Source: Hofstenia miamia (taxonomy: Eukaryota > Xenacoelomorpha > Acoela). Taken from it: DNA of 64,000 nt. Below the pieces are notes generated by a model that did no database searches, had not been told where the DNA came from, and worked only from the letters and a program-made list of their open reading frames with translations. Location: positions 917,780 through 981,779 of the forward strand of contig SCFE01000036.1 in NCBI GenBank assembly GCA_004352715.1. Reading direction: 5' to 3'. The translations under genes and the position numbers were made by a program. Of the stretch, positions 25,201 through 39,100 are shown one piece after another. How positions within the stretch are numbered: the first letter of the stretch is position 1; every line of letters starts with the position of its first letter.

Positions 25201-28200
25201 AATGCACTTTCGGAGCTTAACACGAAGCTTTTCATTAAGACCAGGTACCCATACTTCGCAGGCGTATATTATAACCAGACCTATGTAAGTATTAAAAATA
25301 AATGGCTTTGTGTAATGTTCCATAAATTTTATCAAATACGTAAGTGACTTAATGATATAATTGACTTTACCAACAATAGCATTAACATGTTTTTTCCACA
25401 ATAAATTTGATTCAATAGCTAATCCGAGATAGTTGACAGATAACACTTGATTAATAGCCTCTTCATTAATATAAACATGGCAATCGGAAACGTTTGAAAC
25501 AAAAATTGCTATTATTGTTTGTTGAAAAAGGTTACCGCTTGCGATTTTGCTGAATTTGGATTAATTTTGTATTTGAAAGTTCTACTAGCTTCTTAGTTGT
25601 TGCATAATATGAGACAAAATCGAAATTATCAGCTCTTATTTTGTGCAAAAGTCTAGTATCATCCCAGTACTTGGCAACGTTCCCAACATTATCGGCTATA
25701 CAAATAGTATCATTGTTAAATTCATTGGTGTCCTCAGTAAACAGTGGGTCACTCGTGTGACCACATTGCAAATTTTTATGTGAGTATTGTAATAATATAT
25801 ACATTTTTAATGGTTTTCACAATATAAAAACCATTTTTTTTAAAAATTTCTGATTTCTATTGAATAAAGGAGGACTTAAAATATTTGTAAAGAATCTCAT
25901 AAATCATTGCTTTTTGCAAAATTAGATTTTTTATAATTTCCAAATACATAAACGTTTTATAACAATTTTAAAAGAAAAAATTTAAACCGTCCCCTTTCAA
26001 CATTTTCGAGGTCTGCGCCTGATTGATTGTAACCATTGAAATTAATCTGCAGATTGAATGCAATTTTATAATGCATGGAAATAAGTTTTCATTTCATGTT
26101 AGAGGATTAGTTAAGAGTCATTGGATTGACTTACTTCCCTCTGAACATTCAAATTCGTTCTTACATCTCTGCAAAGTTTATTTTTTTAGTTTTAGTCATT
26201 ATAATTCTATGTATAAAGAAATTAATCTGTATCCATACGTATGTAAAGCCAAGAATTTCAAAATTCATTTGATACAGATGGAACCCCCACACGCTCTACA
26301 AGTTTTGCACGACTGCTATTTAGAAATCTTCCGCTGTTCTGCTGCGGATCCGTTTTGCAGAGTGTGATTAAGTGTATTGCTTGGGGTTAACTGTAAACTG
26401 TTATATTTTGTATTCTGGATTGTACAACGCGAATTTTGACTTATCACTGTAATTGGATTTTATTCCGAATAGTACTGTTCAAACTAGGCAATGTTTTTTT
26501 TAACATATAGTTCATTATATTAATTTCTGCGTTTCGTAGACAAAATACAATATCGTCCCTGTTTAATTCCTTCTTGATTTCTCTTTTATAAAATTTGAGA
26601 TTCTAATTTCTTTGCAATGCCCCAACGAAAAGCTTATGTCACTATTTTCGTCAAAACCTTAGTTTGTCTTTGATTTCAAATATTAACAGGGCTTTAATAC
26701 ATATCATTGGTAAGTGTTTATTGGGATAATTTTGAAATATTTTACTAGAATTCGCATTGGCGAAGATTTCAATTATTTTTGTTGGTATTAGCATAGTTTT
26801 GAAAGTAGATGTGCTTCTTACTAGTGTTTTGCAATTTCAAACTGTAAATTTAGTCATGCTTACATTAGATTGCCATGTAAATTTCCACCTGCTATTTGAG
26901 AATCTTCATTTCCCATTTTAAACAGTCAGCTATCGCAGGATTGTAAATATTTCTCATCCAAATTTGCGAAATACTACTTTATTTCTAAACATGCTTCACA
27001 TTACCAGTCTGATGTGCATGTACATGTAAAATTACATTTTTTGGAAAAGATTCCAGACAAACGTATTAATAAGAGTAGAATTCTAAAATTCCTACTGATT
27101 TTCTAGACATTTATTTAGTAGTGTTTACCTACAATTTAGTGAAACGAAGTTTGTGCAGATGTTGATTTTTTGATTACCAAGCATGCTACATGATGATGTT
27201 TTCACTATTAAATTTTACTATTCTTGAATTGAGATTATTTTATCTCCAATTTTAAACATTTCAGTAAGCGATTATACTAGGTATTAATATAATAACAATC
27301 GTAATTTTAAAAATGTACATGGAATATTTTCTCTGGAATGAAACAGTGAAGTTAAATATTAATTTTGAAAGTCTAGGATTCGTTTGCTTAATAACATTCA
27401 ACCTTCAACCTCACGTTCAAAGCTAATTAAGATTTAAAAAATAGTTTATACGATGTTTGATAATTCAAATTAATAAATCATGTCAATTTTTTTAGTATTC
27501 CACTGAATAGGAAAAATTTTAGTTTAGGCGCGATCCTAGAAAGGGAGTAGTTTAAATTTTTTTCTTAATACTATTATAAAATGATTATTTGCAAGTTTTA
27601 CCAAATCTAAGTATGTCTTGCAAAAACTGCAATGATTGAGGTTTTCCACAATAACTTTGATGTACATATTTTAATAATTGAAAGCTAGGCTTTTTAAGAC
27701 GCCGTCCATTCCAGGAAGAGGCGAAAGTTTTTGAAAAAATGGTTTTTGTCTCATGAAAACCACTAAAATTCTGTTTTTGTCATATTTACATTTTATGTAA
27801 TGTTTACATACTTTTTAAAAGGGATTTGAGAGGCTGTCCCCCTAAAACTGCGTCTGATATAGTTCTCGGTTTTTTCTAAATGAGTTCATGATGCAGTTTC
27901 AGTATCAACTCATTATTGCATTTGGTTGTAAACTAAAATACATCATCTCTCTGATTTATTGTTGAAACATAAAATAGATCTAACCGTTTCTTAACGTTAT
28001 TTTATTAGAAGACTTCTAAATTTTAGTGATCATACACATATTTGTTAACTTTTGCGGGGTTCTAGCTTATTCATCTGAAAGAATTTTGTAGAAATTGCAT
28101 ACAGTGCATAATGCTATATTTAGTGTACAATTGTGTAGTGTATCTTTAGAGTAACGCTTACATTGCAGAGGCTGTCTTGTTAAAGCTCTTGCTAAAGTTT

Positions 28201-30059
28201 TGTAACACAAGTAGACACACTGCTCAACAACCTTATATTAATAAACTGCTCGATGTTCTCTGGATGTGTATGGAGGTAACGGTTTAGAATATTTAAATAA
28301 ATAAATTCATCGTTTTTTCATACTTAGTTCATTACACAAGACCCTATCACTATTCCAAAACTTTCTTTAGATGTTGAGGCCATGTACATTAAAAGCATTA
28401 ACAAACGCTGTTTGACTTTTTTTAATTTAGTTGTATCGCGGCACCTTTCTAAATTGGCTCAAACGTTTATATGAGCGAGTGCTATAATAACCGCTTATTT
28501 ATTGACTATGTGATTTATGGAATGATTATACAATCTGTTTGTCAAGTTATATTAAAGCGTCATAATAAACTTCGGAGGTTGTTTCAAAATTTATGTTGAT
28601 AAATTCCCCTTATATTTGAAGAAAGTTTCGAAAATGGATTTCAGGTTCTCGTGTTAGCGGAAATCCTTTGTACTGCGCAAAACAGCCTAAGCCAACTGGG
28701 CCAGCCAAGCCCTTAAGCAACTGTGTAATCCTAGAAAATCAACTTTGGTTGCAAATATCTTTAAAAGCTTTATCCATAACATGCTCAACAATCTTTTTAA
28801 TGTTGTGCTTTACGTATTTTCTTCTATTAATTATAATACTGTACTTAGGAATACGAATTGAAGGACTGCTTTCAAAATTTACTGGTGTCTATTTTGACTT
28901 TTTATCGCTTTTCTCCTGTTTCAGCCGATTTTGGAAATCAGGTTCGAGTTTTCAGTGTGACAGTTTATCAAATCGGAAGAATTTTATATGTGAAATTTCA
29001 GCCATATTATTAATTTTACAAACTTTGTAACGTTTTTCTTTAGCAAACTTACCTTATCCTGCTACTTTCCATTCTTCGACATACTAATACAAGACGACTT
29101 TTATTGCAGAAAATCCTTTTTGACATCATTCAGTTCCCCGCATTTATGCATATCAAACCGCCCGATGATAAGGTAATTTCATACTATCAACTAAAGTTAT
29201 TTTTGACGAATGTTTTGGCAGATATTCAAAAAAACATAAATTTTCATTAATAACAAGGTGATTTCGAGATCATTGATTAATACATTCGAAGGCGTCTTGC
29301 TAATTGAGTAAAATTTGCTTATTTAATAGAACAACGACTTTTATAAAAAAATATACCTTTGAAGTTAATTTCAGGTCTACCCCTACCCCTAACAATTAAT
29401 TACTTATTTAGACATAACTTTAGTAAATGGTTGTGACTGTGTAAATTTATTAAGCAAATGTATTATATTAAAAATTAAGTTAGGTTTTATCATTTAACAA
29501 TTATAACGCGTACCAAGTAAAATCATTTGTAACAAATATATTCATCGTGGTCAATGAATTTGTGTTTAGGTGCTAACACAATTGATCCCTACTGTCTGGT
29601 GGGATAAAAAAACTAACAAATGCGACAGTTCGTCTCCAGAATACATGGAGACTGATGATGCTGAACGTGATGAATATGAAACTAGCTGCGGTCGCCTTAA
29701 AGAAAAAGTTAGCGGTGCGCATTTTAATGGATTTTTGTGTGCTTGAGGAAAACTTAACATACAAGCGTTATTTCACATACACAAAGTTTGTTTTGAAAAA
29801 CTTAGATACTCTTGTAGATAAGCATTCAATATTTTTGGGGCAAGGCAAATGCGAAGATTGAAAAATTCTAGATTTTTGTATGACGATTGCAGTGAATAAT
29901 TTGCTATTGATAGAAAACTGTTCCTTATCATATATTAACAAACAAATGCATCATACAAAATGTCTGAGAATATTTAAACTTAAGAATTCAAATAGCGCGC
30001 AATTTATTGTTGAGCAGTTTCTGAATGTTTTCACTTTTTAAATTGTTCTAAAAATTCCA

Positions 30060-30105
<46 letters not shown>

Positions 30106-33100
30106 ATATAGGATTTTCACACATTTCTTTCTGAAAGTTATGGGCCAGAAATCCCCCGTTTCCATAGATTTGCATTCCTTTCCGATTTTCCTTGGTTACT
30201 TGGAGATTATTTTGAAAAATGTTAGAGTGCTGTTAGTAAAGTCTACATCCAATTTGATAATTTCAAAGCCTTCTAAATAACAAGGATTTGATACTCCTTT
30301 AAGCTGAGTCATTCACTATTGCAAATTATTAATTCATAGCACTTGCAACCAGATGTACCGATTAGGTTATGATGCCATGCGATTATGTATAGTTACGGTA
30401 AAGTGAAAACCATTTTTATATTTTTTGAAAAAAGAGGCTCTACGCCTTAAACCACACTTTTTCATGTATTATGTAATTGCCATCTTGACTACTGGCCACA
30501 CACCCCCCACCCCTCGCCCCTCCTATTTTTACTTGCAAAATTGCAAAATCCTCCAAACATCCTTCAAATGTATATAGTTATAGCTTCATGCTGTACACCA
30601 TTTGAAACCTATTCAAAAAACTAAGAAAACCAAAACAGACTTTCCCTGACTGAACTGTTTAAATGTAATTTAATTTTAATACATATCAAGCATGTTGTTC
30701 TCAATTGACAGTTCTTCACATGATTATGGGTATTCTTTATTAATGCAAGGGAGCAATAAGACATAGGAACAAGGATCCTTAATACCCATGGGAGCAACAA
30801 TGAACTTAACTGTATTTTATATGTAGATAGGCTTAACAAGCCCACTTGTAGGAAATGGTTAGACAAGTTCTTCAAAAATACTGTAAGGTAACGAAAGAAA
30901 GGCAACTTAAGAAACATATATTAGAGCTTACCATATATTGAAGAAAGAAAAAATTTCGTAAACAACAAATTCAAAACATCAATAAAAAACTACGCAATTA
31001 TGAACCAAGAATACTTCCAACGTTTACTTCAACAAAGACTTCAAAATTTTCATTAACAAAGATCCTATTCCGGTGCCTTTCACTTCCTCAATTGTTAACC
31101 AATATGACTGTGATTAGTGTTCAGCCTCATACATTGGGAAAAGAATTGAATTTTTTGTCATTACAATCGACTAAAGAAAGAANNNNNNNNNNNNNNNNNN
31201 NNNNNNNNNNNNNNNNNNNNNNNNNNNNNNNNNNNNNNNNNNNNNNNNNNNNNNNNNNNNNNNNNNNNNNNNNNNNNNNNNNNNNNNNNNNNNNNNNNNN
31301 NNNNNNNNNNNNNNNNNNNNNNNNNNNNNNNNNNNNNNNNNNNNNNNNNNNNNNNNNNNNNNNNNNNNNNNNNNNNNNNNNNNNNNNNNNNNNNNNNNNN
31401 NNNNNNNNNNNNNNNNNNNNNNNNNNNNNNNNNNNNNNNNNNNNNNNNNNNNNNNNNNNNNNNNNNNNNNNNNNNNNNNNNNNNNNNNNNNNNNNNNNNN
31501 NNNNNNNNNNNNNNNNNNNNNNNNNNNNNNNNNNNNNNNNNNNNNNNNNNNNNNNNNNNNNNNNNNNNNNNNNNNNNNNNNNNNNNNNNNNNNNNNNNNN
31601 NNNNNNNNNNNNNNNNNNNNNNNNNNNNNNNNNNNNNNNNNNNNNNNNNNNNNNNNNNNNNNNNNNNNNNNNNNNNNNNNNNNNNNNNNNNNNNNNNNNN
31701 NNNNNNNNNNNNNNNNNNNNNNNNNNNNNNNNNNNNNNNNNNNNNNNNNNNNNNNNNNNNNNNNNNNNNNNNNNNNNNNNNNNNNNNNNNNNNNNNNNNN
31801 NNNNNNNNNNNNNNNNNNNNNNNNNNNNNNNNNNNNNNNNNNNNNNNNNNNNNNNNNNNNNNNNNNNNNNNNNNNNNNNNNNNNNNNNNNNNNNNNNNNN
31901 NNNNNNNNNNNNNNNNNNNNNNNNNNNNNNNNNNNNNNNNNNNNNNNNNNNNNNNNNNNNNNNNNNNNNNNNNNNNNNNNNNNNNNNNNNNNNNNNNNNN
32001 NNNNNNNNNNNNNNNNNNNNNNNNNNNNNNNNNNNNNNNNNNNNNNNNNNNNNNNNNNNNNNNNNNNNNNNNNNNNNNNNNNNNNNNNNNNNNNNNNNNN
32101 NNNNNNNNNNNNNNNNNNNNNNNNNNNNNNNNNNNNNNNNNNNNNNNNNNNNNNNNNNNNNNNNNNNNNNNNNNNNNNNNNNGCAATAGCTATGTGTAAA
32201 AATTTGTACATGTTTTTGGAAATTCAGTTTTGTGTTTCTTTATCTTGTATGATATGAAGGTAGTTATTTTGCTTAATGAATATAGATCACTTCTCGCAAT
32301 GTCAAAAATTTTTTGAGTGCGAAATATAATTATTACATTTAGCGTTTTGGTATGGTGATCCACTGGTACTTATTTACCCCAAGGACTCATTGGGTAACAC
32401 CTGTGGAAGAGACAACACAGGAACATCTGGGTGAGTTATTAAAAAGAAGATGTACTATATCATAACTATTCATAACTAAATGTATATATATATATATATA
32501 TATATAATTTGCATTAACATGGCGTAATCAGTTTTTTTAGAATTAGAAGAAATTCAAGTGGAGATTGTCAAGGTTTTATTAACTGACAAGGACGCAAGCG
32601 GAGATTCATTTTTGACCTCGAGGAACTACTTTCTTACTAAGTTCAAAGAATTTTTGAAAAGTACTCTTCGTGGATCATGCGTAAGCTTTTCTTCGAATCA
32701 TTTAATGAATGAATTGAGCAATTTACGATTGAGTTTTATGTATACACTAGTTTTTGGCACTAATTACACGTTCAATTTATTATGCGTATGAATGTTAGGT
32801 TAAGATTTTCACCTCCCCAAGGAGGTTATGTTTTTGGTAGCGTTGGTTTGTTTGTTTGTCTGTTAGCAACCTCTACGGAAAAAGTAATTGATGGATTGAC
32901 CTCAAATTTTTACCAGAGGTGCGTCTTTGCCCAAGGAGGAATCCATTAAATTTTGGTGCTGATCCGGGGGACACAAGCTGCGTTGCGGAGGTCTACGCTC
33001 TCCGAGTGCTTTTCTAGTTAAGTTATATTATCATATGTTACTTTAATTTCCCGCTTTTATAAGGTGATGCTACTAACTTCTATTTGTGGAGTTAACTTCA

Positions 33101-36100
33101 AAATAATCGTTTTCGCAGGATTAGGCTGTGTATCCTGTGGCTGTGGAACGTTAAATGCGTTGCGCGGACATCGGTTCTCTCAAGGCGTAGAAATTGCTTT
33201 TTCCTATCAACGCAGTCTTACCTTAATACTTAGAATATTGTTTTATTTGTTGTTTTATTAATATATCAACCGCTTTTTATTACCGCTGGTAGCAAGAAGG
33301 TGATGTTTGGATTATTTGGGAATAAACTGTTAAGAAAGAAAATTGCACACATCTAGATTGGTTTGTTACTTTTGAAATTTGAAAAATAAGACTTATGTAG
33401 ATTATCATGTATGCTGAGAATATTACAACATGGTATCGACACCAATCGATTATTATTCGGATGACAAACCATGTTAAGGAGATTACCTAGAAACTGTTGT
33501 CCATAAACACCTGCACCTACATCGGTTGCAACTCTTTAGAAATGAGAAATAATAAAAAGGATTGGTTGTAAGTAAATAACGCAACACAATCAACTAAGTT
33601 TTGAACGCTACATCATTGTTCATTGATTGAAAGTTTTAATAGATTTTGTATTAAAACATAAATTGTAATTTTTTAATTGTCATGCGATTGGGTATTAACT
33701 AAGTTTATCATTTCCTCAATTATTCTTTTAGCAATTTATTAGAATTTTATTTTGTTTTATTCTAGATAGTCGTTTCATTTTGATCATATAATTGGATTTC
33801 TTACCCTAAATTTTCTTTTTTTAACTGCTATCATAAAGCCTAGATTTTATCAAACCATATGGGTTTTATTATCGGCAAGGCTTCCCATTTCGCTATTAAC
33901 AGCAAAAAGCAACTATTTTGCTGTCAACAGCAGGTGTTAACAGCTTTGATATTTTCTTACTTATTCCTCAAATATGATAGATAAAAATTACTAGCTGGGC
34001 TCTGGCATTGCATGGATAGGAGATATTTTTTTAACCAGGGTTAAAGGAAAAGCAATGTTCTGTGAAAGAGACTATTATAACCAAATTCAAGATAGTAAAA
34101 CGTATAAAATAACTATGAAACATGCACTATAAACATGGATAAAAGCAATAATAAAGTCGTCTGCCTGAATCACTATGCAAATCATGTAATGTTATAATAC
34201 CCAGTGCTTTGTAATTGTTTTGAATATTGCACCAAATGTAAAAGTTGATCATCCATTCTGGAACTTAATAAAGAACGAGGAATGCCCACAACACAAAACA
34301 CAATTGTGAAATGAATGAATATTCATGGGTCTCCAATTACATAGCATTGAAGCGCCCGCTATCATTGGGGTTGCAATTATCTTTATCAATAATTTCGAAA
34401 CTGGTCTTAATTTTTTTGCATCTTTGATGCATTTTTGGAGGGATTAAAAGACATTCACTGTAAACAACACATTATGCCAACATGCGTTAATTGCACTTGT
34501 TACTGTTTGCTTTAACAGCTTGTAGTTGTTAGCAGCGCTGTTAACAGCAGTGCTGCCGGGAGCCTTGATTATCAGTCTTAGTTTTGATGCCATTGTTTCA
34601 CGTTCGAATTGTAATATTCTTGTTTTAATCTTGTTTAGACCAATTTATTATTTAGATAACATCAAGTCTTCAGTGCTCTTTGCCTGTGACGCTCTGCTTT
34701 TTTCATCGTTTGGCCAAAGCTTTAGTTTTTCATTGGGATCAGCTTGCGAAACGCGATTCCAGATTTCCCTCATCTAGCGGTAAGATGTTTTATTCCTTCC
34801 ATTTAATATATTTTATGTTGGCTATTTTCGGTTATATACATGTACATTAAATAAATTTAATTCAGCTAGTATAGATTGCTTTCAACTCCAGTATTTATAT
34901 AGCTTTTAAAGATAAAGAACCAAGTGCTGTAACCCTTAAAAAATTTACTAGAAAGTAAGTTTCATGCATTGCATCTTGAACAGTAGAAAACTATTTTAGG
35001 GACAAAACCGCCGATATTTTTCATGTCGATTCTGTTTTTAAAAAAAACTGCAGTTTTGGTTTCGGTTCGTTTTTTAATTTAGCAGACGAGACTAATAACC
35101 ATAATCGCAGATATCATCACTTATTTTCGTAGTTTTACCTATATTATCTCACGTACAGTAGTAGTACATAGTTTACGATAGCAAGCTATTTCTACTTTTA
35201 TTTTGAATCTTTCGGAGAGGCATTTGGGTCAGAGTTGGAGAAGGGAAGGGCTTAGGCCCTAATTTTTGGTCATTGCGTGGGCCCGGGCTCAAAATTGCCT
35301 CAAAAATCGCGCCGAGAAAAAGTGCGCAAAACTTTCACCTGTGACGCTAGAGTCCTTCCAAATTCGCATCTGTGGCCGAAATGCGGTAGTTTTTGTTTAT
35401 ATTTAACAAGGATTTCACTATTATACCAACATTACATAAATTTTCATTCGGCTCAGGCCGAGCTTTAGGCCTAAGTTCTTAAAGTCAAAACGGGACGTAC
35501 AAAGGGCCTAGAACCACTGGACAGGCCATTAAGAAAAAAGTTAGCAACAAAAATCACTCACGATATATATCGAATCGTTAATAAAAGTAGTAGTAGAACT
35601 TTAATAACACTTTTACAAACCAAGTTTAAAATTGTATATAAACTTTATTATCTTTCCGGCGTTACTACCTAGTAGTGACGCCATCTTAAAGATGTTCGCA
35701 CTTGGAACCCAGGCGTTCACTATTCGTGTTGAAAGGGCTGACGCATAAATATTGCCTGAGCATAGCAGTAAGGCCTGAAAAAGGATCGCAATGAGATTTC
35801 CAGAAGTGAAGAGGATTGCAGTCCTTTTCAAACGGAATTAATGGCATGTCCAAATAGCGATCGCGCTCAGTAATTATTGAGGAACTGACTGACGAAGAAT
35901 GAAGTCGGGAACCAATGCTGGTGTAAATGGAAGATTCGATCCTAGGAATTTTGCTTGTCTACTGTTGCTCGTGATTGTAATATTACTTAACACGTTCGTT
36001 TATAATTTCTTTCACCTGTCTCACCAGCTCTTTTTCGTTTACATTGTTCAAAATTTCAAGTTTGAAGCGTGGATCAAGAAACATTGCAAATATGTAGATT

Positions 36101-39100
36101 GGCTTCCAAAGAGAATTTTCAAATCGGCTTTTTAGACTCGTCAGTATAACTTCTTTAAACTTGGTAAACTCATCATTGGGCTCGTCGCATGTCATACGAG
36201 CTATAGTAGATATCAAACTAGATATTGTTGGATAAATGAGACCCAGCGCTGGGTGCTGACTTCCTGATAAAAACGGTAGTTGCTTCTCTTCTCTAAAGGA
36301 TGCAAAACTGAGGAGTGCTTCAAGCGTATCCCATGCATTTGGGATTAGGATATCTCTCCTCAACATCGTTGTGTACTGCGTTTATCTCAGACCGATATTG
36401 TATTAATTTTTCCCGGAATTGAAGAATGAGTTTCAACGTTCTTCAATAGCCACTTAGGTTTGACGAAAACGCATCTTGAGTCTCAAGTTGAATGGGATGA
36501 GAGTGACAGGGAATCCAACAGACAACAATCTCCTTTGTCGCTTTCTTCTTGTTACTGGCATTATCAGTCGTAACAGCTGCAATCTTGTGTTTACCAATGC
36601 CGTATTCAATAAGTAAATCCAATATAACCTGACAGATATTCTTTCATGATGGTTAAGTTCCATTTCCGTAAACAGCTTCACACCCATTGCAAAAGTACGC
36701 GAATGAAAACGTTTGTCGATGAACGTCACAGTTGCCTCAAGGAAATTTTCACGGTTGAGTCCCTTCCAAAAATCATATGTCAGAGAACACCCGACATCAA
36801 GTTGATCCTTAATCAAAACCTTTAGCGATTTTCCTGTGTCTGTATAATTTAGGTATACTAACGGCGCGGAAAGTTTTTTTCAGTAGGAATTACAAACTTT
36901 TCGTTTTCAACAATGGCGTTAGGCGAGAATGAATCAGCTATAAAGGCTTCTAGCTTTTTGTTCAGGATGATCTGCTTAACGTCGTTATAGCTGTAGAGCT
37001 GGGACATAGCAAAGTTTTCGCTAATATTTGGAGTAGGAGTACGTGGAATGGTAGATTTTATTGTAGCCTTTTTTGATTTTTCGGCCTTCTGCTCTAAAAA
37101 GCTTTTATGAAGACATGGATGTGAATGTTCCAAATGATATATTTAATTTGATGTATTTCCCACACCGCATTTGAATCGCTCGGAGCATTTCTTACAGCTT
37201 GCGTGATCCCTACACGCCTTAGTAAACGAACGCCAAATAACTGATTTAAATACTTCACGATTTCTAGTTTCCTCTTCAGGTGAGCTTGACAGTAGCGGTT
37301 CCGCAGTCTGACTATCAGGAGGTTCTATCTAAAAGGAAAGGGAAACATTAGTCAACCGTTGCAGAAAATTTATGAACCCCTAATAAAAAGCAAATAAACT
37401 AAAAAGTGCAATAAGTGATATTTAGAATTTAGATATAAATTAAACTTTTAGAATTTAGAAATTTGGGACTTTTAGAAGTTCTGAAATAAATTAAATTACA
37501 ATGATAAATACACTGTGAAACATGTGATAATTTGATTGGCTAATGAGGAAACGATTAGAAGATGAAGATTATGAAAGTGACAAACCTATACAAGCACGAG
37601 ATCTAAAATGCTCGTTCTTAATTACTATTTTGCATCTTCGAAAATCTCAAAACCGAAACAGGCCAGTTTCAAAAGTCGGTTCGGTTCGGTATGCCGCCGT
37701 ACCCTAGAGAAAGTGTAACATCTAAGGCTAGAATAATTGCAAAAACAACAAAAGGAAAACCAGAAAAACAGATCTTATTCACCAAACACCTTAGACATTT
37801 AATTTTCCATTAATGCTTTGTATCCCCAAGAAATCAGCAATATCTCATTCAAAATCTTAATGTACCAAAAATGTGGGCTAAAAATAATTTTACAATTCCC
37901 CTATAACGTTTCAGTTATTTAGATGCGTATGTTCTACCTAGTATTTTCACTAACGAAAAAAGTACTTCAGTGTATTGCCTTGATCGAATTGGTGGTCTCT
38001 TTTCTTTTCTGCGCAGAACTGTGAAACGTAAGTGGGCTTTGCTAATGTTCAACGAAAACGGTTAAATTTAGTGTCACCATTTGAAATGACAAATGATATT
38101 ACGTCGACGTCGGCCATTGCGCTAATGGAAATTCTTGACGGTCTTATATTGCTCTATCACACTTCTGCACACAAGCAACTCATAAAAGTAAATCTTCATA
38201 GCTTTTTATGCCAAACGTACATTCATTTTCCTACACATTGTTTTAATTAAGAAAGTTTTGTAACACTTATAGACGGAAGTGACCCTTTTTGGAACACGTC
38301 CGACATATTCCTCTTCTTAAGATAATCATTACTGTTTTTAGATGTCCAGTCTACGTGACAACGTACGAGAATTAGTGAGTGCCTTAAATGATACTGAAGC
38401 AAAGCTTAAAATCTGTCCAGAGTGGCATGAGGATGTTCGCAATGAACTTCTTAACTCCAAAGAAGTTCTTGAGAATAAGACGATAGAAGGTGCGCGGCAT
38501 ATGAGCTGGATAATCTCCATCATATTTGCAAAAGTATTATTTTCAAATTTCTATTTACTTATCGTGAAATTCAAAGAAATGCTTTCATAATAACATTGAA
38601 CTGTTTCTCATTGGATGTTGCAATGAAACTGAAATCTTTCAACTACGGATATTTCTTAAAAATGTACACAAAACAGACAATTAGTAGTGTCATAACAGCA
38701 TTCAAAGTAGGCTTTATTAGTAGTCATTCAATTTAGTTCGCTGTGTAATTCCATTTAGTTATAATTAACAAGAAGTTGTTATATGAAAAATCTTAATAGA
38801 AACAATCTATAATAAATTATTGTATAGTCATTACACAATAATTTAAGCAAAAACTAGAAAAATTTTGAATTTTGCAATTACTAAAGATTTCATCTTTTTT
38901 ACTTTCCAAGAGTGTTAAGTTTGCGCACTATGGCTTAGCAACTCACTAATAGCTAAACTTATGTCAGAGAAAAGGGTTATTAACAATGGAGACCCTAAGC
39001 TTTCTTACCTCCTTAAACGTCGGAGTGGGTCAATTTGACCTTTTATGAAAAAAACAATTAAAAGACGAAATAAATCCAAAAATATACTAACTAAAACAAT

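Noticed and set aside
28327-28440. Frame [20 protein letters not shown] tested as the missing RNF123 exon between 28275 and 29044.
   Set aside because: Phases would fit, but there is no similarity to the expected segment and the donor is weak.
31092-32211. Three long frames across the 1000-base gap.
   Set aside because: Consist of N; not coding evidence.
33110-33260. G+C-rich frame after a good acceptor ([20 protein letters not shown]), tested as a missing RNF123 exon.
   Set aside because: No similarity to the expected residues and no clear donor in a fitting phase.
35205-35525. G+C-rich patch with GGGCCCGGGC and CAGTGG-type end, tested as another hAT MITE.
   Set aside because: The ends match poorly and no 8-base duplication is present; it probably belongs to the surrounding hAT element.
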